64,000 nucleotides of DNA from Mycolicibacterium aichiense (GTDB lineage: Bacteria; Actinomycetota; Actinomycetes; Mycobacteriales; Mycobacteriaceae). Shown here in pieces: positions 48,255 to 59,283 of the stretch. Numbering within the stretch: the first letter of the stretch is position 1; every line of letters begins with the position of its first letter. Under the pieces are notes generated by a model, which did no database searches, was not told the DNA's origin, and saw only the letters and a list, made by a program, of their open reading frames with translations. Made by a program: the position numbers and the translations under genes. The stretch is taken from positions 310,001 through 374,000 of the forward strand of contig NZ_AP022561.1 of NCBI RefSeq assembly GCF_010726245.1, in the 5' to 3' direction.

Positions 48255-48343
48255 CGGAAGGCAGTTTATGCGTGAAATGACGGGCGGGCCGACACGGATT
48301 CGATGTCCCGGGGACTGTCGGACCTGCGTGCCATCCTGACTGT

Positions 48344-49333
48344 GTGAGCCACACCTGGGGTCGACCAGCCCGCGAGCCGGGGGACGGCTGGGTCGTGGTT
48401 GACGTCGAGACCTCCGGTTTTCGGCCGGGCCACGCCCGGGTCATCAGCCTCGCCGCGTTGGCGCTGGATCCCGAAGGCCGCGTCGAGCACTCCGTGGTCA
48501 GCTTGCTCAATCCCGGCGTCGATCCCGGCCCCACCCACATTCACGGCCTGACCGCGGAAATGCTGGAAGATCAGCCGACGTTCGCCGACATCGCGCCCGA
48601 TGTCATCGATCTCCTGCACGGCCGCACGCTGGTCGCCCACAACGTCGCGTTCGACTACGCGTTCCTGTCCAGCGAGGCTGAGCTCGCCGACACCGCGCTG
48701 CCCGTCGACTCCGTCATGTGCACCGTCGAGCTTGCTCGCCGCCTCGACCTCGGACTGGACAACCTGCGGCTCGAGACGCTGGCGCGGCACTGGGCGGTGC
48801 CTCAGACCCGCGCACACGATGCCTTCGACGACGCCCTGGTGCTGTCCCGGGTGTTGAGCCCGGCGTTGCAGCGGGCCCGCGAACGCGAGGTGTGGTTGCC
48901 GGTGCGGCCGGTGACCCGGCGCCGCTGGCCGAACGGCAGGGTCACGCACGACGAGCTGCGGCCGTTGAAGATGCTGGCGTCCCGGATGCCATGCCCCTAC
49001 CTGAATCCGGGGCCGTACCGGCGGGGTGCGCCACTGGTGCAGGGTATGCGGGTCGCGCTGTCGGCCGAGGTGGATCGCACCCACGAAGAGCTCGTGGAGC
49101 GAATCATCCACGCCGGGCTCGCCTACTCCGATGCCGTCGATCCCGAGACGTCGCTGGTCATCTGTAATGAGCGCACACCCGAACAGGGCAAGGGTTATCT
49201 GGCCCGGGAACTCGGAGTGCCGGTGGTCTCCGACCGGCAGTTCATGGATTCGGTCGATTCAGTGGCCAATGGCACCGGACTGGACGACTTCGCACCCTCG
49301 GTCGACCAGGGTCAGCAGTTCGCCCTTTTCTAA
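48344..49333 (+). CDS. DnaQ-like 3'-5' exonuclease with BRCT domain
   Basis: 329 aa, GTG start (VSHTWGRPAREPGDG), same length as Rv3711c. DEDDh exonuclease: motif I VVDVETSGF, motif II around HNVAFDYAFL, motif III HDAFDDAL. A BRCT-like domain fills about residues 235-329 (LVICNERTPEQGKGYLAREL). Called DnaQ/epsilon-like, but mycobacterial replication proofreading is done by the DnaE1 PHP domain, so a repair role is more likely. Divergent from murT. Confidence 0.9.
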   Translation: MSHTWGRPAREPGDGWVVVDVETSGFRPGHARVISLAALALDPEGRVEHSVVSLLNPGVDPGPTHIHGLTAEMLEDQPTFADIAPDVIDLLHGRTLVAHNVAFDYAFLSSEAELADTALPVDSVMCTVELARRLDLGLDNLRLETLARHWAVPQTRAHDAFDDALVLSRVLSPALQRAREREVWLPVRPVTRRRWPNGRVTHDELRPLKMLASRMPCPYLNPGPYRRGAPLVQGMRVALSAEVDRTHEELVERIIHAGLAYSDAVDPETSLVICNERTPEQGKGYLARELGVPVVSDRQFMDSVDSVANGTGLDDFAPSVDQGQQFALF

Positions 49334-49374
49334 CTGGTCGCACCGTTAGCATCGTCCACCGAGGTGATGATGCC

Positions 49375-51690
49375 GTGGACGATCGCAGGAGCATGCTGCA
49401 GTCGGGCGTGCCCATCCTCATCTCGGCGCTCAGCTGTCTGCTGCTCGCTTTGGGTTTCGCTCTCAACTGGGGCGGTGACGATGCCGTCCGCATCGTCGAC
49501 GGCATAGCTTTCGCCGCGTTCGGCGCGTACGCGGCGGTGTGCGCAGTCGTCGCGGCGCGTGCGGCCCACGGACGAAACCGCCTCGCCTGGACCACCATGG
49601 CCATCGCCTTGGCGGCGTGGACCCTGGGCGAGCTGACGCGGGCGTACCTGACTCTGGTGTTGGAACGCAGTCTGTTCCCGTCGCCCGCGGACTTCCTGTA
49701 CCTGGTCTTTGTCGTATTGGCCCCGGTCGCTTTCCTGCAATTCCCGGCCGAACCCACGCAGGGCTCACGTATCCGGTTGCTGTTCGACGCGCTGATCGTC
49801 GCCACGTCGTTGTTCCTTGTGTTGTGGGTGGTGGTGCTGGGCAACGTGTATCAAGCCACCGGAGTGGGTCCCGCCGAGCAGGGCCGCGCCCTGTTGTACC
49901 CGCTGTTCATCCTGTTCGTGTTCGTCGGGGCGGTGGTGTTCGTCGTCCGGTCCGGTGCGGGCAACAGCATCGTGATGTGGCTTCTGATGGGCGGGGTCAC
50001 GCTCATGGCGTTCTCCGGAGTCGCGTTCGCAGTCCTGCAGGGCTCCAACCGGTATCACCCGGGGCACATCACCAGTATTGGTTGGGTACTGGGCATGTCG
50101 TGTTTCGGTGCAGCCGCGCTGTTGAGCCGCAGGCCGCGCCCACCGGTCCCGCCGACGCCGGTACCGCAATCCTCGATCGCGTTGTGGCTGCCTTATGTGC
50201 CGCTGCTCATCGCAGGCACCGTGGCGCCTGCGATCGTCATGACCGGTCTGCTGCGGGTCCTCGTTCCCATTTTGATGACCCTCATCTGCGCTCGGCAGGT
50301 ACTTTCGGGCTGGGAGAACCGGCGATTGCTCGCGGCTGCGGCCGATCAGGCGCTGCGCGATCCGTTGACTGGCCTCGCCAATCGCACGTTGTTCCAGGAT
50401 CGGCTGGCGCACGCAATGGCGTTGCGCGGCCGCGACAATCGGTGCGTCGCAGTGTTGTCGCTGGATCTCGACGACTTCAAGTTGATCAACGACAGCATGG
50501 GTCATCCAGCGGCCGACAGCCTGCTGATCCGCGTCGGCGAACGCATCGCAGGGTGTCTTCGCGCCGGCGATACCGTGGCACGGCTCGGCGGTGACGAATT
50601 CGCGTTGCTGCTCGAGGGCGACGTTGACGATGCGCACCTGGTGTGCGAGCGCGTGATCGCCGCATTCGACACCCCGTTCCTGATCGACGGGCACGAAGTC
50701 CTGATGCGGCCGAGCGCGGGAATGGCCGTTACGTCGTTGACGGACAACGACATCACCGCAGAGGATCTGGTGAAGCGTGCCGACACCGCGATGTACTTCG
50801 CGAAGCGGTCGCGCAACTCGATGGTGCACACCTTCAGTGCGGACATGACGTTGCTCGATCCGGACATCGAGGAGCTGGCCCGTGACGGTGAACCCCGGTC
50901 GGCCAAGAGCGGAGCCGAACAGGTCCGGCTCCTCGGCGAACTGCGACGCACGATCGATCGCGGCGGCCTCGACATGGTCTATCAGCCCAAGCTGGACCTC
51001 GAAACCGGCCGGATCACGGGTGTGGAAGCGCTGCTGCGGTGGCCGCATCCGAGGCTGAATGTGCTTCGGCCGGGGGCATTCATGCCGCTGATCCTGCGAC
51101 ACGGGTTGATGCGGCCGGTCACCGATCTGGTGTTCCGGAAGGTGCTCGACGACTGCGCTCGGTGGGTGTCGATGGGATTGGACATCCCGGTGGCGGTAAA
51201 CCTGTTCGCGCCCCTGCTGCGCGACGCGCGACTGCCCGACACGGTACGGCGGCTACTGCAGGAACGGAATCTGTCGCCCGGACTGCTGACCATCGAGATC
51301 ACCGAGGACTTGATGCTCGACGAGGTAGGCCGGGTAACCGGTGTGCTGCAGCAGCTGCGCGACGACGGGATCCGGATCGCGATCGACGACTTCGGCAGCG
51401 GCTATTCAGCTTTGAGCTACCTGCGGGATCTGCCGATCGACGAGGTGAAGTTCGATCGGCATTTCATCGCCTCGGTCGCGACGGACGCCAGGGCTGCGGC
51501 GGTGGTCAGCGCCGTGATCGATCTGACCCACAACCTCGGGATCACGGTGGTCGCCGAAGGGGTGGAGGACGCCGAAACCGCCTCATGGCTGCGCGAACAC
51601 GGCTGTGACATCGGACAGGGCTACTACTTCTCGATGCCGATCTCCTCCGCCGAGGTCTCGGCTCTGGTGGCGGCCCAAGCAAGACCGTAG
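49375..51690 (+). CDS. Membrane GGDEF-EAL bifunctional cyclic-di-GMP enzyme
   Basis: 771 aa. Residues about 8-310 contain eight or more membrane spans in a MASE-like sensor. The diguanylate cyclase has an intact RLGGDEFALL with the inhibitory site R-A-G-D five residues before GGDEF. The EAL domain has VEALLRW, N in VAVNLFAP, E in IEITEDL, DDFGSG, K in VKFDRHF, E in VAEGVED and Q in IGQGYYF, so both activities may be retained. GTG start, weakly supported. It probably adjusts c-di-GMP in response to a membrane or small-molecule signal. Confidence 0.9.
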   Translation: MDDRRSMLQSGVPILISALSCLLLALGFALNWGGDDAVRIVDGIAFAAFGAYAAVCAVVAARAAHGRNRLAWTTMAIALAAWTLGELTRAYLTLVLERSLFPSPADFLYLVFVVLAPVAFLQFPAEPTQGSRIRLLFDALIVATSLFLVLWVVVLGNVYQATGVGPAEQGRALLYPLFILFVFVGAVVFVVRSGAGNSIVMWLLMGGVTLMAFSGVAFAVLQGSNRYHPGHITSIGWVLGMSCFGAAALLSRRPRPPVPPTPVPQSSIALWLPYVPLLIAGTVAPAIVMTGLLRVLVPILMTLICARQVLSGWENRRLLAAAADQALRDPLTGLANRTLFQDRLAHAMALRGRDNRCVAVLSLDLDDFKLINDSMGHPAADSLLIRVGERIAGCLRAGDTVARLGGDEFALLLEGDVDDAHLVCERVIAAFDTPFLIDGHEVLMRPSAGMAVTSLTDNDITAEDLVKRADTAMYFAKRSRNSMVHTFSADMTLLDPDIEELARDGEPRSAKSGAEQVRLLGELRRTIDRGGLDMVYQPKLDLETGRITGVEALLRWPHPRLNVLRPGAFMPLILRHGLMRPVTDLVFRKVLDDCARWVSMGLDIPVAVNLFAPLLRDARLPDTVRRLLQERNLSPGLLTIEITEDLMLDEVGRVTGVLQQLRDDGIRIAIDDFGSGYSALSYLRDLPIDEVKFDRHFIASVATDARAAAVVSAVIDLTHNLGITVVAEGVEDAETASWLREHGCDIGQGYYFSMPISSAEVSALVAAQARP

Positions 51691-51809
51691 CGACCCTCGC
51701 AGAATCCTGTGTATCTGTACCCAACACCCTGAGGTGAGGCTTTCGGCGAAATATGTTGGCGTACCGTCGAGTTGGGGCCACTGACAGCATTGTTGGCAGG
51801 AGGCTTCAG

Positions 51810-52019
51810 ATGAACAACAAGACACTCACCGCGATGATCGGTGCTGCGGCAATCGCGATGCTCGCGCTGTTCGCCGTCACCGGCGGTGCCGACGCGGGCG
51901 CCCCCACGCACACCACCGCCGATTCGGGGCAAGAGTCGAAATTCCCCACCCCCACCCCGCCGCCGCCGGCGGAGGTTTCCGGGGCCGTGACCACGACGAT
52001 GGTGCCCGCGGTGCGCTGA
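51810..52019 (+). CDS. Small exported protein, Pro/Thr-rich
   Basis: 69 aa after a GGCAGGAGG ribosome site. Signal peptide or anchor MNNKTLTAMIGAAAIAMLAL..., likely cut near GADAG (residues 26-30). The mature 40 residues are Thr/Pro-rich (FPTPTPPPPAEVSG) with no cysteine. No family is recognised. A strong hairpin overlaps the stop. Confidence 0.65.
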   Translation: MNNKTLTAMIGAAAIAMLALFAVTGGADAGAPTHTTADSGQESKFPTPTPPPPAEVSGAVTTTMVPAVR

Positions 52020-52033
52020 GCGCCACGGGCACC
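52001..52033. terminator. Hairpin between convergent small genes
   Basis: GGTGCCCG (52001-52008) pairs with CGGGCACC (52026-52033), and inner GCGC/GCGC extends the stem. It covers the stop of the small exported gene and lies 18 bp from the SHOCT gene stop. Confidence 0.7.
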
Positions 52034-52050
52034 CTCGTCGTGCAGTGCGA

Positions 52051-52437
52051 CTAGCTGAGAGCTTTGGCCTTCAGTGACTCGAACTCCTGCTCGGAGATGG
52101 TCCCGGCATCCAAGAGCTGCTTGGCGTGCTCGATCTCCTGTGCCGGAGAACGTCCGGCAGCCTCGCGGATGTACGCGTCGGTGTCCTTCTTCGCGGCCAT
52201 CGCGGCTTCGCGCGCGCGTTCGGTCATGCCTTGACCGCGTGCGATCAAGTAGACCAGCGCGGTCAGCCATGGGAACACGATCAGGAAGATCACCCAGACG
52301 GCTTTGATCCAGCCGGATGTGGTGTGGTCACGCCAGAACAGGTCCACCAGGATCTGGAACAGCACCAGCAGGTAGGCGATCCAGGCGAAGATGATCAAGA
52401 AGTGCCAGAGGAAATCCCACGTCGAACCCCAGTCCAT
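52051..52437 (-). CDS. Membrane protein with PLDc_N-like spans and SHOCT domain
   Basis: 128 aa. Two membrane helices (about 8-34 and 42-66; FLIIFAWIAYLLVLFQILVD and the following span), then a charged helix (MTERAREAAMAAKKDTDAY), then a C-terminal SHOCT motif (EIEHAKQLLDAGTISEQEFE). Such proteins are common in actinobacteria; SHOCT is thought to mediate oligomerisation. Function unknown. It lies 29 bp downstream of leuA on the same strand and may be read from the leuA transcript. Confidence 0.8.
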   Translation of the reverse strand: MDWGSTWDFLWHFLIIFAWIAYLLVLFQILVDLFWRDHTTSGWIKAVWVIFLIVFPWLTALVYLIARGQGMTERAREAAMAAKKDTDAYIREAAGRSPAQEIEHAKQLLDAGTISEQEFESLKAKALS

Positions 52438-52466
52438 GACCTACTCCTCAAGTCGTCGGGAGAACG

Positions 52467-54377
<1,911 letters not shown>

Positions 54378-54383
<6 letters not shown>

Positions 54384-54419
54384 CCCGTCGCGGCGTCCGA
54401 GGAGGAGCACCCGCTGCAC
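54378..54419 (-). CDS. Candidate leuA leader peptide
   Basis: 13-codon ORF GTG CAG CGG GTG CTC CTC CTC GGA CGC CGC GAC GGG GTC TGA (VQRVLLLGRRDGV), 75 bp before leuA on the same strand. Three consecutive Leu codons in such a short frame, right before leuA, are the mark of a leucine attenuator. The ribosome site is weak. Expression is inferred. Confidence 0.55.
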
Positions 54420-54536
54420 AAATCGGTACTGTACTCCGGTTGCCCCACCAGGCCAAAGCGCGAGCTCAATACCAGAACCAAGACTTCGCTGGCAGGGTAA
54501 ATTGACGGCGCCGGAAGCCGTGATCGGGGGTTGTTC

Positions 54537-55421
54537 GTGGAATTGAGTGTTCGCTCCATCCTTGCGACCGGGGTGTCGCTGACCGCCGCCGCGACCATCG
54601 CGCTGGCGCCACTGCCCACCCATCCGGCGCCGACTGCGCAGGTCGCGCCGGTCGCCCTCACCGGCGCGTGGCAGACCCTGCAGACCAATGTCGCGGCCGA
54701 TATAGCCAATCTCGTGTCGCTGGTCGTCAACTATCCGCCCGCGCCGATCCTGACCCAGGTGGCCAAGAACTTCACCACCTATTCGCACTGGCTGGTCGGG
54801 CAGGACGGGGGCACCCCCGCGAAGATCGTGCAGACGATGGGCGATCACGCCGCGGCGGTGGCCGGCGTGATCGGCACCCTCGCGGTGATGGCGCCGCTCA
54901 CCCTCATCGGTCCGTTCATCGCGCCCGGCGTGATGATCGTGCAGCTGATCGCCGACACCGCCAAGTATCCGTCCACCCCGCAGACCGTGCTGCAGGCGTT
55001 CATCGATGCGCCTGCCGTCTTCCTCAACACCGCGTTCAACTGCTGCTCCACCCCGCTGTTCCAGCTGGCCTTCGGACTGCTGAATCCCGGCCCGCTCGGC
55101 TACCTGCTGTCGATCGGACCGTCGATCGCCAAAGCGCTTCAGATCGTGCCGCCTGCCGAGTCCCCGCAGCCCGCCGCGGCCAGCGCACCGAAGCAGTCCG
55201 GGCAGTCAGCTCCGTCCGTCGCCGCTTCGCCGTCGGACGGCGGGACTCCGGCCGTCGGCCAGAGCCGTCGGCCACAGCTGGTTCCCGGTACGCAGAAGAC
55301 CGTCGTTTCCGGCGGCAAGCGGCCCAGCGCGACGCGCGCAGCCGCCGGTTCCGGCGCCCGAAAGGTGAGCTCGGACGGCAAAGGCCAGTCGGCTAGACCT
55401 GGGAATCGGGAAACGCGATAA
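54537..55421 (+). CDS. Exported or membrane-associated hydrophobic protein
   Basis: 294 aa from GTG 54537 (VELSVRSILATGVSL) after a GGGGG stretch; TTG 54531 is an alternative. A signal-like N-terminus ends near LPTHPAP. Residues about 40-220 are helical and hydrophobic (VIGTLAVMAPLTLIGPFIA). The C-terminal 75 residues are low-complexity Ser/Ala/Gly/Pro with basic residues. Mycobacteria have many proteins of this layout with unknown function. The 3' 29 bp overlap the convergent XRE-cupin gene. Divergent from leuA, so the 234-bp gap also carries its promoter. Confidence 0.65.
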   Translation: MELSVRSILATGVSLTAAATIALAPLPTHPAPTAQVAPVALTGAWQTLQTNVAADIANLVSLVVNYPPAPILTQVAKNFTTYSHWLVGQDGGTPAKIVQTMGDHAAAVAGVIGTLAVMAPLTLIGPFIAPGVMIVQLIADTAKYPSTPQTVLQAFIDAPAVFLNTAFNCCSTPLFQLAFGLLNPGPLGYLLSIGPSIAKALQIVPPAESPQPAAASAPKQSGQSAPSVAASPSDGGTPAVGQSRRPQLVPGTQKTVVSGGKRPSATRAAAGSGARKVSSDGKGQSARPGNRETR

Positions 55422-56034
55422 CCGACAGGAACCGGATCGGCACCTCGATCAGGTCCGCCGGACCGTGCGCGCCCTCACCGTCGATCTGCAGTGAATCGCC
55501 GGGATGCAGCCGGTACACCGAGCGGCTGTGCGCGTAGTCCATGACACCTTCGAGTACGTAGATGAATTCGGTGCCGGGATGCTGGAACAGGGGATAGGTC
55601 GTGCTCTTCTCCGACAGTGTGACCAGCAGGCATTCCAGCCGCTTGTGCTCGCCCCGCAAAGATCCGAGCAGTTCGTACTCGTGACCGGCTTTCGTGCCGT
55701 TGCGCACGATCCGCGCGCCGGTACCCGCTTTGACGAAGGCTGCCGGCCGTTCCACGTCGGCGCCACGGAACAGCGTGCTCACCGGTACGTCGAAACCCTT
55801 GGCCAACAACGCCAGAGTGGACAGGCTCGGCGAGGTCTGGACGTTCTCGATCTTGCTCATCATCGCCTTCGAGATGCCGACCCTGGTCGCCATGTCGGCG
55901 ACGGACAGGCCCAGCTGCTGGCGTAACTGCCGCACGTTGCGGGCGATCGCGGTCTCGATCTCCAGGTCCGCGACCGGCTCATGTGGGTCGCGATCGCGGG
56001 CGGTACCCGACTGGTTGCGCAGCAGATCGGTCAC
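55393..56034 (-). CDS. XRE-family regulator with cupin domain
   Basis: 213 aa from GTG 56034. Helix-turn-helix at about residues 30-85 (LGLSVADMATRVGISKAMM) and a C-terminal cupin (about 120-205) with FQHPGTEFIYVLEGVMDY and LHPGDSLQIDGEGAH. Such regulators sense small amines or amino acids (PuuR-like). Last gene of the minus-strand nitrogen cluster, 7 bp after the FAD oxidase stop. It probably responds to the substrate or product of that oxidase. Confidence 0.85.
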   Translation of the reverse strand: MTDLLRNQSGTARDRDPHEPVADLEIETAIARNVRQLRQQLGLSVADMATRVGISKAMMSKIENVQTSPSLSTLALLAKGFDVPVSTLFRGADVERPAAFVKAGTGARIVRNGTKAGHEYELLGSLRGEHKRLECLLVTLSEKSTTYPLFQHPGTEFIYVLEGVMDYAHSRSVYRLHPGDSLQIDGEGAHGPADLIEVPIRFLSVIAFPDSQV

Positions 56035-56041
56035 AAGCGCA

Positions 56042-57229
56042 CTATCGCATCTGGCCCGCACCCACATACGGGTACGGGCTCTTCAGCAAGTCCCCCTCAG
56101 CGAATCGGGACAGCCGGAAATCGGTCTCGGGTATCCGCGGATCGCTGCTGCGACCGTCGACGAGAAGGTCGGCGACCAGCCGCCCGACGGCCGGCGCGAT
56201 CTTGAACCCGTGGCCGCTGAAGCCGGCGGCCACGAACAGCCCGTCCCGCCCGCCGGCGGAGATGACCGGATTCCAGTCCGGGGTGACGTCGTAACACCCG
56301 GCGTAGCTCGAGGTGATGGCCGCGTCGGCGAAGCCGGGAAATCGGGTGCCCACCTTGTCGACGGTGAGGTCGATGAAGTCCTCGGTGGCCCGGTTCAGGT
56401 AGTCGTCGGGATCGGCAGTGAGCACATCGGAGAGGTCACTGTTGCCGAACAGCACGTCACCGCCGACCTCGGGGCGTACATACTGCAGTGACACCAGATC
56501 GGAGAACACCGGAACCGGTCCCAGATCGACGCCGGGCGAGATCATCACGATCTGCTCGCGGACCACCCGGATGGGCACGTCGACGCCGTAGGGCGCCAGG
56601 AAGGGTTGTGTCCACACGCCGGTCGCGACCACGATGCTGCCCGCGCTGATCTGTGTTCCGTCGGCCAGCTGCACCCCGGTGACGGCGTCGCCGTTGGTGA
56701 GCAGGCCGGTGACGGTGGCGCCCTGGCGGATTCGTACTCCGCTCGCCCGGGCGGCGAGGGCGAACGCCTGGGCGGTCTGGTAGGCGTCGCCGTATCCGCC
56801 GCGCGCCTCCCACCCGAATGCGGCGAACGGGGACAGGTCGGCCCACGGCCACAGCCGGGCCACGTCAGCGGCGTCGATCTCCTCGGTCTGCACGCCGACC
56901 GCTCGCTGCGCGGCCATGCTGCTGCGCAAGGAGTCGACGTTGGGTTCGCCGACACCGACGACGTACCCCGTTTGGCGGAAACCGATGTCGTCACCGAAGA
57001 TCTCGTCGGCCTTTTCGAACACCTCCAGGCCGACGGTTGCCATCGCGGCCAGGGAACTCACGCCGTAGTGGCAGCGCACAATCCCGCTGGACTTGCCGGT
57101 CATCCCGGAACCGACGGTATTGCGTTCGAGGACAACGACATCGGTGATTCCGCGCTGGCTCAGCGCCCAAGCGGCGGCACACCCCTCGATGCCGCCACCG
57201 ACGATGACGACGTCGGCGGTCTCGGTCAC
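56042..57229 (-). CDS. FAD-dependent amine oxidase (DAO / sarcosine oxidase beta-like)
   Basis: 395 aa from GTG 57229, overlapping the glxD stop by 4 bp. N-terminal FAD fold VVIVGGGIEGCAAAWAL, then the DAO domain with SGIVRCHYG and the C-terminal GLFVAAGFSGHGFKIAPAVG. Related to sarcosine and N-methyl amino acid oxidases. In the operon with N-methylglutamate-synthase-like genes it may oxidise an N-substituted glutamate, replacing the four-subunit dehydrogenase (MgdABCD) of methylotrophs. This assignment is inferred from context. Confidence 0.82.
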   Translation of the reverse strand: MTETADVVIVGGGIEGCAAAWALSQRGITDVVVLERNTVGSGMTGKSSGIVRCHYGVSSLAAMATVGLEVFEKADEIFGDDIGFRQTGYVVGVGEPNVDSLRSSMAAQRAVGVQTEEIDAADVARLWPWADLSPFAAFGWEARGGYGDAYQTAQAFALAARASGVRIRQGATVTGLLTNGDAVTGVQLADGTQISAGSIVVATGVWTQPFLAPYGVDVPIRVVREQIVMISPGVDLGPVPVFSDLVSLQYVRPEVGGDVLFGNSDLSDVLTADPDDYLNRATEDFIDLTVDKVGTRFPGFADAAITSSYAGCYDVTPDWNPVISAGGRDGLFVAAGFSGHGFKIAPAVGRLVADLLVDGRSSDPRIPETDFRLSRFAEGDLLKSPYPYVGAGQMR

Positions 57230-58560
57230 AGCCCCGCCCCGGGAATCCACGACGTCCCCGCCAGCGGAACCCGCGCCATCGCCGCTGCTTCGATGGTCAC
57301 CGCGACGAGGTCCTCGGGTTCCAGGTGCTGCAGGTGGGCCTTACCGCACGCGCGCGCGATGGTTTGAGCCTCCATCGTCAGCACCCGCAGATAGTTGGCC
57401 AGGCGGCGACCGCCCTCAATCGGGTCGAGGCGGGCCGCAAGCTCGGGATCCTGGGTGCTGATTCCGGCCGGGTCGCGACCGTCCTGGAAATCGTCATAGA
57501 AACCGGCTGCGCTGCCGATCTTTTCGTATTCTGCGGCATACTTCGGGTCGTTGTCGCCCAGCGCGATCAGTGCCGCGGTACCGATCGCCACCGCGTCGGC
57601 ACCCAGGGCCATGGCTTTGGCGACGTCCGCGCCGGTGCGAATCCCCCCCGACACGATCAGTTGCACCTTCCGATGCACCCCGAGCTCAGAGAGTGCCTGC
57701 ACCGCTTGCGGAACCGCGGCGAGCGTCGGGATGCCAACGTGCTCGATGAACACGTCCTGGGTGGCTGCGGTGCCACCTTGCATGCCGTCGACCACGACCA
57801 CGTCGGCCCCCGCTGCCACCGCCAGCTTCACATCGTAGTAGGTGCGGGTGGCGCCGACCTTGACGTAGATCGGCTTCTCCCAGTCGGTGAGCTCCCGCAG
57901 CTCGTTGATCTTGATGGTCAGATCGTCGGGCCCGGTCCAGTCCGGGTGCCTGCACGCGGAGCGCTGGTCGATGCCTTGGGGCAGGGTGCGCATACCTGCC
58001 ACCCGTTCGGAGATCTTCTGCCCCAGCAACATTCCGCCACCGCCAGGCTTGGCGCCCTGACCGAGCACCACCTCGATGGCGTCGGCCTTGCGGAGATCGT
58101 CGGGGTTCATCCCGTACCGCGACGGAAGATATTGATAGACCAGATATTTCGACTGCCCGCGTTCTTCGGGAGTCATGCCGCCGTCACCCGTGGTGGTCGA
58201 AGTGCCGACCTCGCTGGCACCGCGCCCGAGCGCCTCCTTGGCAGGCCCGGACAGTGCGCCGAACGACATGCCCGCGATCGTCACCGGAATATCCAGGTGC
58301 AGTGGATGTTTGGCGTGGCGATCGCCGAGCACGACGTCGGTGCCGCACCGCTCGCGATAGCCCTCCAGCGGGTAGCGCGACATCGATGCGCCGAGGAACA
58401 GCAGGTCATCGAAGTGGGGGAGTGCGCGTTTGGCGCCCCAGCCGCGGATGTCGTAGATGCCGGTTTCGGCTGCTCGTTGAATACCCGCGATCGTGGCCCG
58501 GTCGAACGTCGCTGACTCGCGCAGGCCGAGGCGGGCGCGGTCATCTTCTGCGTAGGTCAT
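57226..58560 (-). CDS. glxD: FMN-binding glutamate-synthase-like subunit (GlxD/MgsC)
   Basis: 444 aa, glutamate synthase central FMN/(Fe-S) domain as a separate chain. FMN-site blocks: MSFGALSGPAKEALGRGASE, GQGAKPGGGGMLLGQK, DGMQGGTAATQDVF, and LIVSGGIRTGADVAKAMALG. The ATG at 58560 abuts the glxC stop with no gap. In the Mgs enzyme this subunit transfers the amine to 2-oxoglutarate. Part of the amt-glnT-glxBCD operon. Confidence 0.87.
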   Translation of the reverse strand: MTYAEDDRARLGLRESATFDRATIAGIQRAAETGIYDIRGWGAKRALPHFDDLLFLGASMSRYPLEGYRERCGTDVVLGDRHAKHPLHLDIPVTIAGMSFGALSGPAKEALGRGASEVGTSTTTGDGGMTPEERGQSKYLVYQYLPSRYGMNPDDLRKADAIEVVLGQGAKPGGGGMLLGQKISERVAGMRTLPQGIDQRSACRHPDWTGPDDLTIKINELRELTDWEKPIYVKVGATRTYYDVKLAVAAGADVVVVDGMQGGTAATQDVFIEHVGIPTLAAVPQAVQALSELGVHRKVQLIVSGGIRTGADVAKAMALGADAVAIGTAALIALGDNDPKYAAEYEKIGSAAGFYDDFQDGRDPAGISTQDPELAARLDPIEGGRRLANYLRVLTMEAQTIARACGKAHLQHLEPEDLVAVTIEAAAMARVPLAGTSWIPGAGL

Positions 58561-59283
58561 TTAGTACACTTCTGCGTTGTCGATGTGGAAGTGATAGAGC
58601 TGGCGTGCCGAGCCGTATCGGGTGTAGGAGCTGGTGTCGTCGTCTTCGAATCCGGCGGCCTTGAGCAGGCGGCCGAGTTCTTCGTGGTGCTCGGCGCGCA
58701 TCTCCTTGGCAACGCAGTCGGCCCCGAGCGAGGCGATCTCGCCGCGAACGTAGAGGCGCGCCTCGTAGATCGAATCGCCGAGTGCCTCACCGGCATCGCC
58801 GCGGATCACCAGCCGGCCGGCCTGGGCCATGAACGCGCTCATATGTCCGGCGCTGCCGCCCACCACGATGTCAGCTCCTTTCATCGAGATTCCGCACCGC
58901 GCAGCGGCATTGCCCTCGATCACCAGCAGGCCGCCATGTGCGGTGGCGCCCGCCGACTGGGAGGCATTCCCCTTGACCCAGACGGTGCCGCTCATCATGT
59001 TCTCGGCCACCCCGGTCCCGGCGTTGCCGTCGACGATGACCTCCGCCTGTTTGTTCATCCCGGCGGCGTAATAGCCGACGTGACCGTCGATCCGCACACG
59101 GACCGGGGCGTCGAGGCCTACCGCGACGTTATGCGCGCCGGCGGGATTGGTGATCGCGAACTCACCGGACAAGCCCGGCGCGTGCAGGGCCGCGTTGACC
59201 TCGCGTAGCGGCGTGGACGCCAAATCGAACTGTGTTGGATCCCCGGGTCGCTGCGCTCCTGCCCGTCGGATCACCTCGTCCAT
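58561..59283 (-). CDS. glxC: GXGXG-domain glutamate-synthase-like subunit (GlxC/MgsB)
   Basis: 240 aa. Corresponds to the C-terminal GltB beta-helix: repeated G-x-x-x-G-x-x-G turns (VIVDGNAGTGVAENMMSG, VWVKGNASQSAGATAHGG, VVGGSAGHMSAFMAQAG). The ATG at 59283 lies 13 bp inside the glxB 3' end. Structural subunit between the amidotransferase and the FMN subunit. Confidence 0.85.
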   Translation of the reverse strand: MDEVIRRAGAQRPGDPTQFDLASTPLREVNAALHAPGLSGEFAITNPAGAHNVAVGLDAPVRVRIDGHVGYYAAGMNKQAEVIVDGNAGTGVAENMMSGTVWVKGNASQSAGATAHGGLLVIEGNAAARCGISMKGADIVVGGSAGHMSAFMAQAGRLVIRGDAGEALGDSIYEARLYVRGEIASLGADCVAKEMRAEHHEELGRLLKAAGFEDDDTSSYTRYGSARQLYHFHIDNAEVY

